Shown: positions 1-9,118, numbered from the stretch's first letter. The stretch is 64,000 bases of DNA from Alphaproteobacteria bacterium (GCA_022824395.1 JAJDZX010000040.1:94516-158515); one strand, 5' to 3'. The notes: generated from the sequence alone by a model not told the origin. Translations and numbers: made by a program.

Positions 1-205
1 GGACCGGGGACGCGCTGGCGAAGAGCAGCGCCTCCGTGACACGGCACGCGTCGAACATCGCCGGATCGGTCGCCCGCGCATCCGTCGCCTCGGCGCTCAC
101 AGCGGGGCCGGTCATGGCCGGCACGACCGACCCGGACACCTCGGCAACGGTGCTTGGCTCGCTCGTCCCCCCTCGGGCCAGAATATCCACGGATTCATGC
201 GGCAT
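1..205 (-). CDS. scpB: Segregation and condensation protein B, N-terminal part (cut by window edge)
   Basis: Only the first 68 codons are in the window; the gene runs off the left end. After a variable acidic N-terminal extension of about 50 residues the reading frame reaches ACRVTEALLFASASPV, the typical opening of the first winged-helix domain of ScpB. ScpB binds ScpA and the SMC ATPase to form the condensin-like complex that organises and separates chromosomes. The chosen ATG at 205 lies 11 bp inside the end of scpA, so the two genes are translationally coupled. A second ATG at 198 is out of frame with the ScpB-like sequence and soon meets a stop. The call rests on this short motif plus the position directly after scpA. 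Confidence 0.8.
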   Translation of the reverse strand, partial: MPHESVDILARGGTSEPSTVAEVSGSVVPAMTGPAVSAEATDARATDPAMFDACRVTEALLFASASPV

Positions 206-998
206 GGGTTGAATCTCCGTTGGAGCTCGAGCGCGAACGCACCAGGACCGGGCCAAACGGCCGCGACTGCCGCATGTCCAGTTCACCCCCTCGCACCAGC
301 TCGAGGCTTGCCACAAAGACGGATGCATAGGCCGACCGACGAAACGCCGACGGGTCGTCCCGGGGCAGGAAGCCGGCGAGCGTTGCCCATTCCTGCAGGC
401 CGGAGAGCCGGTTTCGGATCCAGCCGGTCGCGGTCTTGACCGAATAGAGGCGCTTCGGCCGAACCGCGAGCGCCGGCGGCTGACGGCGGCGGCAAATGCC
501 GGCATAGGCCAGGATCAGGTCGTGGAAGGTCGCGTCGACCGTGGTCGACACCTTCTCGGCGGGCGGTTGCGCCTCGCCGCGGGCATGGCGGTCGCGCCCG
601 AGCAGCGGCCGGCGAAACAGCAGCTCGCCGTGGCGGCGCATCGCATCCAGGCGGACCATGCGAAACCGCAGCGCCTCCGCCAGCTCCTCGCCGGTCAACT
701 GCTCTTCATCGGACTCGGGAAGCAGCAGGCGCGACTTCATGTAGGCGAGCCACGCCGCCGTCACCAGGTGGGCGGCGGCGACCTCGAGATTGAGGCGGCG
801 CGCGCCATCGACGAACGCGAGGTACTGCTCCGCCAGCTCCAGCATCGAGATTTCGGCCAGATCCACCTTCTGCCGGCGCGCGAGCGTGAGCAGCAGGTCG
901 ATCGGCCCCTCGTACGCGCCCAGCGACAGGAAGAACGCGTCCGGAGCCGGCCGCCGCTGCGGCTGATCTTCTTCGAACTCGGGAACGGGAGCGATCAC
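195..998 (-). CDS. scpA: Segregation and condensation protein A (kleisin)
   Basis: 267 aa, the usual family length. The N-terminal kleisin signature YEGPIDLLLTLARRQKVDL, followed by AYMKSRLLLP, is diagnostic of ScpA. The protein bridges the SMC head domains and recruits ScpB. The frame stays open far upstream, but the GTG at 998 is the likely start because it overlaps the stop of the upstream M50 protease gene as GTGA. The middle (roughly residues 115-165) is the usual poorly conserved linker, and the C-terminal winged-helix part ends near GPVLVRSRSSSNGDSTHAA. It is followed immediately by scpB in the order normal for Alphaproteobacteria. Confidence 0.93.
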   Translation of the reverse strand: MIAPVPEFEEDQPQRRPAPDAFFLSLGAYEGPIDLLLTLARRQKVDLAEISMLELAEQYLAFVDGARRLNLEVAAAHLVTAAWLAYMKSRLLLPESDEEQLTGEELAEALRFRMVRLDAMRRHGELLFRRPLLGRDRHARGEAQPPAEKVSTTVDATFHDLILAYAGICRRRQPPALAVRPKRLYSVKTATGWIRNRLSGLQEWATLAGFLPRDDPSAFRRSAYASVFVASLELVRGGELDMRQSRPFGPVLVRSRSSSNGDSTHAA

Positions 999-1681
999 GA
1001 AAGCCCCACCATGCGAACGATGATGGATACCACATATTGGGCCGGCTCGCCAAGAATCCAACGAAATATGGGGAGTTCCGCCCCCAGCGCCGACGCGGCC
1101 AGCGGCAGGGCCACGAGGCCCCCCAGCAGCACCGGAAACCCGTAGCGTTCCGTGCCGGCCCAGCGACGCGCCCACCCGGGCGGCAACGCGGCGTAGAGCA
1201 CGCGCCCGCCGTCGAGCGGCAACAGCGGGAGCAGGTTGAGCAGGGCGAGCAGCACGTTGATCCACAGCGCGTTCACCAGGTTGTCGGCGACCCACCGGCC
1301 TCCGACGGGCACGCTCGGGACCAGGTGCAGGAGGAGCGCCGCCAGTAGTGCCAGCGCGAGATTCATGGCAGGCCCCGCCAGCGCCACCGCCGCGATCCCG
1401 ATCCGCCTCGGGTTCAGGCGGAAGAACCGCACGGGCACGGGTTTCGCGTAGCCGAACACCAGCGGTGAAATCAGCAGGAGCACGAGCGGCAGCAGGACCG
1501 TCCCGACCGGATCGACGTGGCGCAGGGGGTTGAGACTGACGCGCCCCGCCCGACGCGCCGTGTCGTCGCCGAACTGCTCCGCGACATAGCCGTGCGCCGC
1601 CTCGTGCAGCGTAATCGCCGTCAGGGCCGGCAGCGCCCACACCGAAACCGTGTAGGCAATGGCGCCGGCCTGATCAAGCAT
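995..1681 (-). CDS. Site-2-type M50 family intramembrane metallopeptidase
   Basis: 228 aa with five or six hydrophobic segments. The zinc-binding HEAAH motif is at residues 26-30 and the third metal ligand is D157 in LLPLLPLDGGR, the hallmark pair of the site-2 protease family. This short form has no PDZ domain, like the widespread rhomboid-sized M50 proteins next to scpAB. Substrates are unknown, and it is presumed to sit in the inner membrane. The ATG at 1681 was chosen because it overlaps the nagZ stop by 8 bp; the longer open frame upstream is basic, non-membrane sequence lying inside nagZ. Confidence 0.88.
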   Translation of the reverse strand: MLDQAGAIAYTVSVWALPALTAITLHEAAHGYVAEQFGDDTARRAGRVSLNPLRHVDPVGTVLLPLVLLLISPLVFGYAKPVPVRFFRLNPRRIGIAAVALAGPAMNLALALLAALLLHLVPSVPVGGRWVADNLVNALWINVLLALLNLLPLLPLDGGRVLYAALPPGWARRWAGTERYGFPVLLGGLVALPLAASALGAELPIFRWILGEPAQYVVSIIVRMVGLS

Positions 1682-2687
1682 GCGGCAGCAACCCGCGCAG
1701 GGTCTCGAAGTCGAGGCCCCGCGTCCGCTCCGGCGCCCGGCGCGCCGCAAGCCATGCCAGCGCCGTGCGCCAGCGGGCGGAAGCCTCGTCGCTCATGGGG
1801 GGCAGTGACCGGGCCACGGCCGCCATCTCGTCAAGCCGGCCGTTGCAGTGGAGAACGACGTCGCACCCGGCAGCGAGGGCGGCGCCGGCCCGCTGCTCCA
1901 CGGGACCGGTCAACGCGCCCATGCAAAGGTCGTCGGAGATCAGCATGCCTTCGAACCCGATGCGCCGGCGCACGACTTCCTGGATCCCGGTGCGCGACAC
2001 CGTCATGGGGAGGTCGGTATCGAAGGCCGCGTAGACCACGTGGGCCGTCATTGCGACCGGCGCGTCCCGAAGTGCCCGGAACGGCATGAAGTCGGTGGCG
2101 TCGAGAACCGCTGCCGGGGCCTCCACGACCGGCAGCCGATCATGGCTGTCGGCCGCGGCGCGGCCGTGCCCGGGGATGTGCTTGACCACCGGGAGGACTC
2201 CCGCGCGGCCGAGCCCGTCGACGGCCGCCCGACCCAGCGTCGCCACGACGTCGGGGTCGGCGGCGAACGCCCGGTCGCCGATGACGGCATGCCCTCCCTC
2301 GACCAGCAGGTCGAGGACCGGCGCGCAGTTCACGTCGATGTCCATGTGTGCGAGGTCGCGGCCCAGCAGGGCGTGCCCGGTCCGGACCGCGTCAGCCGAC
2401 CGCGCGAGGTTGCGCATCGCCAGCTCCCCGTACGCTCCGGCCGGGGGATAGGCCGGCACATGCGGTGGGCCCAGCCGCTGCACGCGGCCGCCTTCCTGGT
2501 CAATCAGGACCGGCGCGTCCGATCCGACCGCCTCCCGGAGCGCGCCGACGAGCCCCGCGGTCTGCGCCGGCGTGTCGAGGTTTCGGGCGAACAGGATGAA
2601 ACCGAAGGGACGGGCTTCCGCGATGAAGGCCTGCTCTTCGGCGCGCAGCTCCGTTCCGGCGATCCCGAAAATGACCGGGGGCGTCAC
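1674..2687 (-). CDS. nagZ: Beta-N-acetylhexosaminidase, glycoside hydrolase family 3
   Basis: 337 aa, single GH3 TIM-barrel domain as in bacterial NagZ. The motifs are LIDQEGGRVQRL (61-72), KHIPGHG (169-175) with the D-S-H triad at 180-182, and SDDLCMGAL (251-259), which carries the nucleophilic aspartate. NagZ removes N-acetylglucosamine from GlcNAc-anhydroMurNAc-peptides in the cytoplasm during peptidoglycan recycling. No signal peptide is present, as expected. The ATG at 2687 overlaps the stop of the SPOR gene (ATGA), so it is part of the argS-to-scpB operon. The SPOR gene upstream fits a cell-wall theme. Confidence 0.95.
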   Translation of the reverse strand: MTPPVIFGIAGTELRAEEQAFIAEARPFGFILFARNLDTPAQTAGLVGALREAVGSDAPVLIDQEGGRVQRLGPPHVPAYPPAGAYGELAMRNLARSADAVRTGHALLGRDLAHMDIDVNCAPVLDLLVEGGHAVIGDRAFAADPDVVATLGRAAVDGLGRAGVLPVVKHIPGHGRAAADSHDRLPVVEAPAAVLDATDFMPFRALRDAPVAMTAHVVYAAFDTDLPMTVSRTGIQEVVRRRIGFEGMLISDDLCMGALTGPVEQRAGAALAAGCDVVLHCNGRLDEMAAVARSLPPMSDEASARWRTALAWLAARRAPERTRGLDFETLRGLLPHA

Positions 2688-3349
2688 TGCCCCTTGGCAA
2701 CGAAACAGGGCACGCCCCGTTTCTCCAGCACGTTGCAGACCTCGCCCGCGGCCTTCCGGGTCTCGAAGGGACCGGCCTGCAGGCGCTGCACCCGCTCCTG
2801 TTCCGACACCTTGAACTCCCTGACCCGAAAATCGAGGATGCCGAACACGTCGGGATGGGCGGCCAGCAGGCGCTGGGCCTCGACCACGGCGCGGTCGCGC
2901 GACCGGATCGCCAGGAGCTGAATGGACGCCTTCCAGGCGCTGCGCGGATGGCGCGGTTCCGGGAGTTCCGGCGGTTCCTCGACGGGCGCCGCGCTGTCTG
3001 CCGTTTCGGCCGGCTCCGGGACTGCATCCGGCTCCGGTTCGGTTTCGGGAACGGGCGGCTCGGCGTGCGGCCGGGCCATCGGTTCCTCGAAGCTCGGCAG
3101 CAATCGCTCCGGGCCGGTTTCGGGTTCCGTGGCGGCGCCCTCGAGCAGCGCACTGCCACGGGTGTCGGCCTGGTACCCGCCCGGGTCCTCCGGGCGCTGG
3201 CGGATCGGCTCCGGCAGCGGCTCCACCACCGGAACGGCGTCGACGGCCTGGCTGGGCGTTCCGAAGTAACCCTCGAAATACATCCAGGCCCCGATGCCAA
3301 ATCCGCCGACGACCACGGCGGCAGCCACAAGTCCGGTTACCCGGCTCAT
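2684..3349 (-). CDS. SPOR-domain cell-envelope protein with one transmembrane segment
   Basis: 221 aa. A membrane anchor lies at about residues 6-24. A long Pro/Glu-rich, low-complexity periplasmic linker follows (about 35-135), and then a C-terminal region of about 80 residues (WKASIQLLAIRSRDRAV to the end, including RLQAGPFETRKAAGEVC) that fits the SPOR fold, which binds glycan strands lacking peptide stems at the division septum. It sits between argS and nagZ, the standard alphaproteobacterial position, and overlaps both neighbours by 4 bp. Its exact role is unknown; septal peptidoglycan binding is inferred from the domain. Confidence 0.88.
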   Translation of the reverse strand: MSRVTGLVAAAVVVGGFGIGAWMYFEGYFGTPSQAVDAVPVVEPLPEPIRQRPEDPGGYQADTRGSALLEGAATEPETGPERLLPSFEEPMARPHAEPPVPETEPEPDAVPEPAETADSAAPVEEPPELPEPRHPRSAWKASIQLLAIRSRDRAVVEAQRLLAAHPDVFGILDFRVREFKVSEQERVQRLQAGPFETRKAAGEVCNVLEKRGVPCFVAKGQ

Positions 3350-5157
3350 CGCATCTCCTCCGCCGGTGTCACCCCCAGGATGGAGAGGCCCGCACGCAGC
3401 ACGGCCCGGACCGCGCCGGCCAGCAGCAGGCGCGCTGCCGTGCGCGGCCGGTCATCCGGAAGCAGTGTTCGCAACGACGGCTCGCCACGGGCGCCGGCAG
3501 TCCAGAGCGCGTGGTACCGGGCCGCGAGTTCGGAAAGCTGGAAGGCGATGCGGTGCGGCTCGCGCGCGCGCGCTGCCGCTTCGACCTGTTCGGGCCAGAG
3601 CGCGACTTCGCGCATCAATGCCACTTCCCGCGGATCGGTGAGGATCGTCGGCTCCGCCTCCGTATCGACCTCAAGACCCTGCAGCTCCCCGTGTTCCGCG
3701 ACCCGCCGGAAGACCGAACAGATCCGGGCGTGCGCATACTGGACGTAGTAGACCGGATTGTCCTTCGACTGGCGCACGGCCTCCGACAGGTCGAAATCGA
3801 GCGGCGCATCGGGCCGCCGCATTAGCATAAGGAATCGGAACACGTCGGGGCCGACCTCGCGCAGGACGGATTCAAGGGTGACGATGTTGCCGTCGCGCTT
3901 CGACATCCGCACTGGCTGGCCGGCCCGCGTCACCCGGACGAGCTGACAGAACTTCACGTCAAGACCCGCGGCTTCCCCGCTGAGCGCGGCGAGTCCCGCC
4001 CGCACGCGTTTCGCGTAGCCGCCGTGATCGGCGCCCCAGACGTTGATCTGCTGGCGGAAGCCGCGCCGGTACTTGTCGAAGTGGTACGCGAGGTCACCCG
4101 CGAAATACGTCCACTCGCCGTTGGCCCGGCGCAGCGGCCGGTCGGCGTCGTCACCGAAACGGCTGGCGCGGAAGAGGAGCTGCGGGCGGGGTACCCAAGC
4201 CTCTCCTGCGGCGCCCTTCGGCCGCGGGGGCACGCCCGTGTAGACGAGGTCCCGCTGTTCCAGCACGGTGACGGCCTCGTCGACGCGACCGGCGTCCCGG
4301 AGATCACGTTCCGACACGAAGACGTCGAAGCGAATACCGAGTCGTTCCAGATCCCGGTCGATCAGCTTCATCATCTCGCGAATCCCGGCCTTCCGGAATC
4401 GCTCCAGCCACGCATCTTCCGCCGCGGCGACCGCTTCCCCGCCGTCCGCCGCAAGCTCCCCTTCCGCCACCGGCGCTAGGTACTCGCCGGGATACAGCCC
4501 CTCCCCCGGCATCGACTCCTCGACGCCGGCCGCCATGCGGTACCGGTGGTGGATGGAGCGGGCCAGCTGATCGATCTGGCCGCCGGCATCATTGACGTAG
4601 TACTCGCGGGTCACATCGAAGCCGGCGAATGCCAGGAGCGCAGCCATGGCGTCGCCCAGCACGGCCCCGCGCCCGTGGCCGACGTGCAGCGGACCGGTGG
4701 GGTTGGCCGAGACGAATTCGACATTGACCGGCTTGGCTTCGCCCATCGCGGAGCGCCCGTAGTCGGCGCCGGCAGCCACCGCCGCCCGCAGGGCCGGAAT
4801 CCAGGCCGAGGGTGCGATCCGGAGATTGACGAAACCGGGGCCCGCGGGTTCTGCGGACGTGATGCCGGCCGCCCCCGGCAGCGCGTCGGCCAGACGCCCG
4901 GCGAACGCGCGCGGATCCATTCCGACCCGCTTCGCCAGGACCAGGCTGGCGTTGGTCGCGAGGTCCCCGTGCGCAGGGTCGCGCGGCGGACTCAGTGTCA
5001 CGGAGCGCTGCAGCAGCTGCTCCCAGTCCCCGTCCGGGGCCGCCGATGTGCTGACGATCCGGCGCACTGCCTCCGCCACGTGGCGGCGAAGGGCCGGAAG
5101 CGGCCCGTCCGCGGTTGCCGGGGCGGTCACGTCCCGCTCACGATCGTTTCGGGACAA
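3346..5157 (-). CDS. argS: Arginyl-tRNA synthetase
   Basis: 603 aa, class I synthetase of full length. The N-terminal additional (Arg-tRNA-synt N) domain occupies about residues 20-125. The HIGH-type motif reads ANPTGPLHVGHGRG (HVGH at 158-161) and the KMSKS-type motif reads VRMSKRDGN. The C-terminal anticodon-binding DALR domain, with YARLCSVF-like sequence (YVQYAHARICSVFRR), closes the protein. It charges tRNA-Arg with arginine. This is the first gene of the minus-strand housekeeping operon; 34 bp separate it from the aldolase gene upstream. Confidence 0.97.
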   Translation of the reverse strand: MSRNDRERDVTAPATADGPLPALRRHVAEAVRRIVSTSAAPDGDWEQLLQRSVTLSPPRDPAHGDLATNASLVLAKRVGMDPRAFAGRLADALPGAAGITSAEPAGPGFVNLRIAPSAWIPALRAAVAAGADYGRSAMGEAKPVNVEFVSANPTGPLHVGHGRGAVLGDAMAALLAFAGFDVTREYYVNDAGGQIDQLARSIHHRYRMAAGVEESMPGEGLYPGEYLAPVAEGELAADGGEAVAAAEDAWLERFRKAGIREMMKLIDRDLERLGIRFDVFVSERDLRDAGRVDEAVTVLEQRDLVYTGVPPRPKGAAGEAWVPRPQLLFRASRFGDDADRPLRRANGEWTYFAGDLAYHFDKYRRGFRQQINVWGADHGGYAKRVRAGLAALSGEAAGLDVKFCQLVRVTRAGQPVRMSKRDGNIVTLESVLREVGPDVFRFLMLMRRPDAPLDFDLSEAVRQSKDNPVYYVQYAHARICSVFRRVAEHGELQGLEVDTEAEPTILTDPREVALMREVALWPEQVEAAARAREPHRIAFQLSELAARYHALWTAGARGEPSLRTLLPDDRPRTAARLLLAGAVRAVLRAGLSILGVTPAEEMR

Positions 5158-5191
5158 CGCCTGGATCTCATCTCCCGGCGATGCAGCGCGT

Positions 5192-5962
5192 TCAGTCGGC
5201 GAGGCCCTGCCGGATGGTGGCGATCTGGTCCTGCGCGGCAGCGGTCAGGATGCGGGTGTCGTTCGCGATCGAAACGAACTGGAACCCTTCGCGAATCTTC
5301 TGCAGGGAATACTCCGGGCTGAGGCAATGCAGCCCCGCCGGCACGCCGGCCCGCTTGGCCGCCGTCAGAATGGTCGCCATCGCCTCGGTGACAACTGGAT
5401 TGTCGGTATCCATCTGCGGCCTCTCGCCGAGTGACAGCGCAAGGTCCGACGGGCCCACGTAGATTCCGTCGAGGCCCGGCGTGGCGACGATCGCGTCCAC
5501 GTTCGCAACGGCTTCCGCGGTCTCGACCATCGCGATTGCCAGGATGGTCTCGTTCGCCTTGTCGAGGTAATCGGGGCCACCGTAGATCGCAGCCCGGATC
5601 GGGCCGAAGCTCCGGACCCCCTCAGGGGCGTACTTGCAGTAGGAAACCAGCTGTGCGCACTGCTCGGGGGTGTTGATCATCGGACAGATGATGCCGTAGC
5701 TCCCGGCGTCAAGAAGCCTCCCGATGATTCCAGGCTCCAGCGTTGGGACGCGCGTAAGGGGTGTCACCGGGGTGGTCGTCAGCGCCTGCAGCATCTGGAC
5801 GGTGTCGGAAAAATCGCTCAATCCATGCTGCAGGTCGATAGTCACGGAGTCCCATCCGCATCCCCCCATGACCTCGGCAGCGAAGCTGTTCGGAATGGCA
5901 AGCCAACCGTTCACAACGGCGCCGCCTTCCTGCCAGATTTTCTGAACGGCGTTCTCGCGCAT
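5192..5962 (-). CDS. HpcH/HpaI-family 2-oxo-acid aldolase
   Basis: 256 aa. The motifs follow the metal-dependent class II aldolase family HpcH/HpaI: TIDLQHGLSDF near residue 42, the EGVRSFGP loop, MVETAEAV with the metal-binding glutamate, and GLDGIYVGPSDLALSLG with the metal-binding aspartate. Family members split 4-hydroxy-2-oxo acids into pyruvate and an aldehyde (or glyoxylate) reversibly; the exact substrate cannot be read. It is 5 bp downstream of a D-2-hydroxyacid dehydrogenase and close to an RraA-type aldolase, so the three probably form one sugar-acid or hydroxy-acid catabolic operon. Confidence 0.9.
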   Translation of the reverse strand: MRENAVQKIWQEGGAVVNGWLAIPNSFAAEVMGGCGWDSVTIDLQHGLSDFSDTVQMLQALTTTPVTPLTRVPTLEPGIIGRLLDAGSYGIICPMINTPEQCAQLVSYCKYAPEGVRSFGPIRAAIYGGPDYLDKANETILAIAMVETAEAVANVDAIVATPGLDGIYVGPSDLALSLGERPQMDTDNPVVTEAMATILTAAKRAGVPAGLHCLSPEYSLQKIREGFQFVSIANDTRILTAAAQDQIATIRQGLAD

Positions 5963-5967
5963 GGTTG

Positions 5968-6948
5968 CTACTCCAGTACTTCGGGATTGACGATGTGCGC
6001 AGGCTTGATCCGGTCGTCGAACGCATCCAATACGTTCTGACAGGTGACTTCGGCCATGGCCCGCATGGATTCGCTCGTGATGCCGGCCACGTGCGGCGAG
6101 AACAGCACGTTCTCCAGGTCGAGCAGCGGATGATCATCCGGCGGCGGCTCCGAATCAAAGACGTCAAGCCCTGCGGCCCGGATGCCGCCGGTACGAAGTG
6201 CGTCGACCAGCGCCGCCTCCTCGATGATCCCGCCCCGCGCGGTGTTGACGAGAATCGCGGACGATTTCATCCGGGCAAGCGCCGACGCGTCGATCAGGCC
6301 TTCGGTCTCGGCATTGCGCGGACAGTGGACGGTGACGAAATCCGCCAGCGGCAGGGCGTCCTCGAGGTGCGCGACGCGGCGGGCGCCTGCCTGCTCCACG
6401 GCGGCACTCTCGATGTAGGGGTCAAAGACATCGACCGCCATCCCCATTCCCTTGCAGATCGCCGTCGTCCGCGTCCCGATTCGGCCGAACCCGATGACGA
6501 GCAGCCGCTTGCCGAACAGTTCGACGTTTTCCAGGTCGGTCCCGAAGCGATCCTGGAACCGACGGCCCTGGACCGTGCCATGGAAATAGAGAGAGCGCTT
6601 GGCAAGCGCCATCATCAGGAAGACCGCGTGCTCGGCGACCGACCGCGAATTGGATTCTCCCGCGATCAACAGCGGGATACGCCGCTCGGTCAGGGCCTCG
6701 ACGTCCACCGAATCGAACCCGACCCCGAAGCGCGACACCACCTCGAGGTTCGGGGCCGCCGCGATGAATTCCCGGTCGCAGACCGTGGTGCGCAAAGTCA
6801 CTGCTGCCACATCGCCCAGTCGCGCGAGAAGCGTATCGACCTCGTCGTTGGAACACTCCTCGACCAGTACATCGTCGCGAGCCTCAAGTAGGGCGCGCCC
6901 CTCGGCGGGCATGCCCTGCACCAACATTACCTTGCGCTGATTCGCCAT
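5968..6948 (-). CDS. D-isomer-specific 2-hydroxyacid dehydrogenase
   Basis: 326 aa. The Rossmann dinucleotide motif GFGRIG is at 153-158. The three catalytic residues are present in NTARGG (Arg), DVFDSEPPP (Glu) and FSPHVAGIT (His). It is similar to the phosphoglycerate / hydroxypyruvate / glyoxylate reductase branch but has no regulatory ACT domain, so SerA is unlikely. It would reduce a 2-oxo acid or oxidise a D-2-hydroxy acid with NAD(P). The open frame extends 19 codons further upstream, but the MANQRKVMLVQG start at 6948 fits the family and lies 11 bp after the RraA-like gene. Confidence 0.9.
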   Translation of the reverse strand: MANQRKVMLVQGMPAEGRALLEARDDVLVEECSNDEVDTLLARLGDVAAVTLRTTVCDREFIAAAPNLEVVSRFGVGFDSVDVEALTERRIPLLIAGESNSRSVAEHAVFLMMALAKRSLYFHGTVQGRRFQDRFGTDLENVELFGKRLLVIGFGRIGTRTTAICKGMGMAVDVFDPYIESAAVEQAGARRVAHLEDALPLADFVTVHCPRNAETEGLIDASALARMKSSAILVNTARGGIIEEAALVDALRTGGIRAAGLDVFDSEPPPDDHPLLDLENVLFSPHVAGITSESMRAMAEVTCQNVLDAFDDRIKPAHIVNPEVLE

Positions 6949-6959
6949 GTCCGCGTCCC

Positions 6960-7643
6960 CTAGAGCTCTTCGACGCCGCGATCGAGGTAGCGGGCGCGGT
7001 CCCACAGGGTGGTGATTTCCCCACGTGCAATCCGCCCGTCCAGCGTCTCCTCCTTGGCCTGTACTTCAGCGAGAGCGGCGATCACCCGGTCGGCGAGGGC
7101 ACGCGGCACCACCACCACGCCGTCTTCATCAGCCACGACGATATCTCCCGGCTGGACGATCACGTCGCCGATGCTGACCGGGCCGTTCAGCTCGCCTGGA
7201 CCGTTCCGGTACATCCCGTTGGGCCTGACGCCGCAAGAAAATGTGGGAGGCCCCTTCGCCCGGATTCCGGCCGCGTCGCGGACCAGGCCGTCGGTGACGA
7301 TCCCGACAACGCCCTTCTGTTTCGCGATAGCGGCGTAGTGGTCGCCGATTACGGCGCCGCTCCGGTCGCGCCCGGTCGCCAGTACCAGCACGTCGCCGGG
7401 TGCCACGTAGTCGAGTGCCGCCATGGCCGCGAGATTGTCGCGCGGCCCGCCCGATGCGGTCACGGCGACCCCGACGAAGCGCATGTCCGGATCCAGCGGC
7501 CGGATCGCTGCATCCATGCAGTTCCAGCCCTGCTGGGCGTCGGCGACGAAACTGGTCGGCGCGTCTGCCACGGCCGCCACCTGCTCGGGCGCTGCCCGGC
7601 CAACCGGCGTGTGGATCCGAAGGGCGAGCGGGTCGCCGATCAT
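6960..7643 (-). CDS. RraA-family aldolase / decarboxylase-like protein
   Basis: About 227 aa. The family core is GDHYAAIAKQKGVVGIVTDG followed by LVRD, where the R-D pair matches catalytic residues of 4-carboxy-4-hydroxy-2-oxoadipate / 4-hydroxy-4-methyl-2-oxoglutarate aldolases. The same fold in RraA itself inhibits RNase E. Given neighbours that are an aldolase and a 2-hydroxyacid dehydrogenase, a catabolic pyruvate-releasing aldolase is more likely than an RNase regulator. The start at 7643 (MIGDPLALRIHTPVG) is a judgement; no clear ribosome-binding site precedes it and an in-frame ATG at 7694 is possible. Confidence 0.85.
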   Translation of the reverse strand: MIGDPLALRIHTPVGRAAPEQVAAVADAPTSFVADAQQGWNCMDAAIRPLDPDMRFVGVAVTASGGPRDNLAAMAALDYVAPGDVLVLATGRDRSGAVIGDHYAAIAKQKGVVGIVTDGLVRDAAGIRAKGPPTFSCGVRPNGMYRNGPGELNGPVSIGDVIVQPGDIVVADEDGVVVVPRALADRVIAALAEVQAKEETLDGRIARGEITTLWDRARYLDRGVEEL

Positions 7644-7731
7644 GAAAACATGGTGGGGAGCACGGTCACGGCCCTCTGGTGACCGCGACACCATAGCGCA
7701 TCGGACACCGGCGATCCGTGCACCAGCTGCG

Positions 7732-8679
7732 TCAGAACGTGTAGCGCATCTCCAGGCTCGCTCCCGCGAACGAGAGTGCATCGGCGGTCCGGATCCGGAA
7801 CGTGACCGGCTCGCTCCCGTCGAGCCGCAACTGCGACGGGTGGCTGCGGAGCCGCTCCCACGAGATTCCCTCCGCCACGAACTGGCCGAGCCGGACCCAG
7901 CGGACCTTCACGCCGATCGACAACGAATCCGACAACGCATAGTCGACCCCACCTACGATCTGGTACCCGGTAATCCGGTCGTCGAGTTTGCCCTGCTTGC
8001 TGGTGGTAGTCGCGGCCAGGTTGCGCCGGACCTCCTGCTCATTCGCGAGGCCGGCAGCGGTGCCGATGGCGGCGGGATCCGGATTGCGCGCCCAGAGATC
8101 ACTGTAGTCCAGCTGCGAGCGACCCACGCCGACACCGAAGCCGACGTACGGCGTCAGGCGGCCTTGGCGTGGGAAGTCGACGTACACATTGCCGAAAACG
8201 GCTTGGGACGAGACGGTGCCGATGCGGTTGTCCGCCCGCTGGATCTCGCCGTCTAGCTTGCCGAGCGTGTCGCCGGTCGCGCTCGAGACCGGCGACGTCT
8301 GATCGTATTCAGAGCTGCGGTAAAACCACTCCACCTCGGCGCGCAGTCGCCAAGCGAATCTGTAGCCAACCGCGATCCCCGTCAGCAGCCCGGTGGCGTC
8401 GTCGAAGGAGGAGCTCCAGCCGGCTCCCGATCCCCGGTTGGGATCGGTGCATCCCGGGACCTCGGCGTACCGGGGATTGATGAACTCGTCGCACCGGCTG
8501 GCCCGATCGTTGCTGTTGCCCCTAAGTTCGACCTCGGGAGCAAGATTGAGTCCGAGCGACTGGCTCAGATAGAAGCCCCGCGCGGACTCTGCCGCCGCCG
8601 TGCCGGCCAACCCCATTGCGAGGGCGACTGCCACGGCGACCGTAACCGCTCCCGATTTCCGTATGCAGAATCTTCGCAT
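7732..8679 (-). CDS. Outer-membrane beta-barrel protein
   Basis: 315 aa with a clear signal peptide: basic RRFCIRKSGA, hydrophobic core VTVAVAVALAMGLAG, cleavage near TAAAES. The mature part has alternating aromatic/polar strands (AVGYRFAWRLRAEVEWFYR, LTPYVGFGVGVGRSQLDYS, YQIVGGVDYALSDSLSIGV) and ends in an aromatic residue (EMRYTF), the BAM-complex signature. It resembles the OmpA-like / P44-Msp2 type eight-stranded porin-fold family. One cysteine pair in the first extracellular loop (CDEF...GCTDP) may form a disulfide. The start at M8679 is supported by the signal peptide and a GAGGGTG ribosome-binding site. It stands alone; its function is unknown. Confidence 0.85.
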   Translation of the reverse strand: MRRFCIRKSGAVTVAVAVALAMGLAGTAAAESARGFYLSQSLGLNLAPEVELRGNSNDRASRCDEFINPRYAEVPGCTDPNRGSGAGWSSSFDDATGLLTGIAVGYRFAWRLRAEVEWFYRSSEYDQTSPVSSATGDTLGKLDGEIQRADNRIGTVSSQAVFGNVYVDFPRQGRLTPYVGFGVGVGRSQLDYSDLWARNPDPAAIGTAAGLANEQEVRRNLAATTTSKQGKLDDRITGYQIVGGVDYALSDSLSIGVKVRWVRLGQFVAEGISWERLRSHPSQLRLDGSEPVTFRIRTADALSFAGASLEMRYTF

Positions 8680-9042
8680 GTGCACCCTCGGCAAACCTGA
8701 ATGTAACAAATCACGACGGCAGGCCGGGGGCAACCGGTCGCTGCGACCGCAGTACGTTGGTGCGTGCGCTCCGGCTGCTGGCGCTCACCGAGTGCCATCG
8801 GAGTAAAGTGCTCAATCTGCGCTGGTGCCACACTGGCGAAGACGTCACCGGTGCGCCGAACACCAAGACCGGCCCGCGTCTGCGAGCATTCTCCGCCCCC
8901 GCGCAGGGATGATCCGCAACTCGTGGACCGTATCGACCGGCCACAGGAACGCACCCCTGCCGCGGGATGTGCCGCTACCGGATGCCACCCCCGCAAGCGG
9001 TTCTTGGTAGTCGACTTTCCGGGAACGTCTGAAGAAGCGGCC
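8680..9042. other. Intergenic stretch upstream of the outer-membrane protein gene
   Basis: 363 bp between the outer-membrane protein gene and tRNA-Glu, both transcribed leftwards. Short open frames are present on both strands but none has a ribosome-binding site, family motif or credible composition. The part next to 8680 should hold the promoter of the barrel gene; I could not pick convincing -35/-10 boxes. Confidence 0.5.
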
Positions 9043-9118
9043 TGGTGCCCCCTACGGGACTCGAACCCGTGTTTCCGCCGTGAAAGGGCGGCGTCCTAGA
9101 CCACTAGACGAAGGGGAC
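9043..9118 (-). tRNA. tRNA-Glu (anticodon TTC)
   Basis: 76 nt including an encoded CCA end. Read on the minus strand it begins GTCCCCTTCGTCTAGTGGTC and ends AGGGGGCACCA. The acceptor stem pairs GTCCCCT with AGGGGGC, with one U-G pair at the second position. The anticodon loop is CTTTCAC, with anticodon TTC at 9084-9082, and the T arm contains GGTTCGAGTCC. All four arms fold normally, so the gene looks intact. Confidence 0.97.

Noticed and set aside
9043..9118. tRNA-Glu as attachment site of an integrated element
   Set aside because: No integrase gene and no duplicated tRNA end were found in the window.
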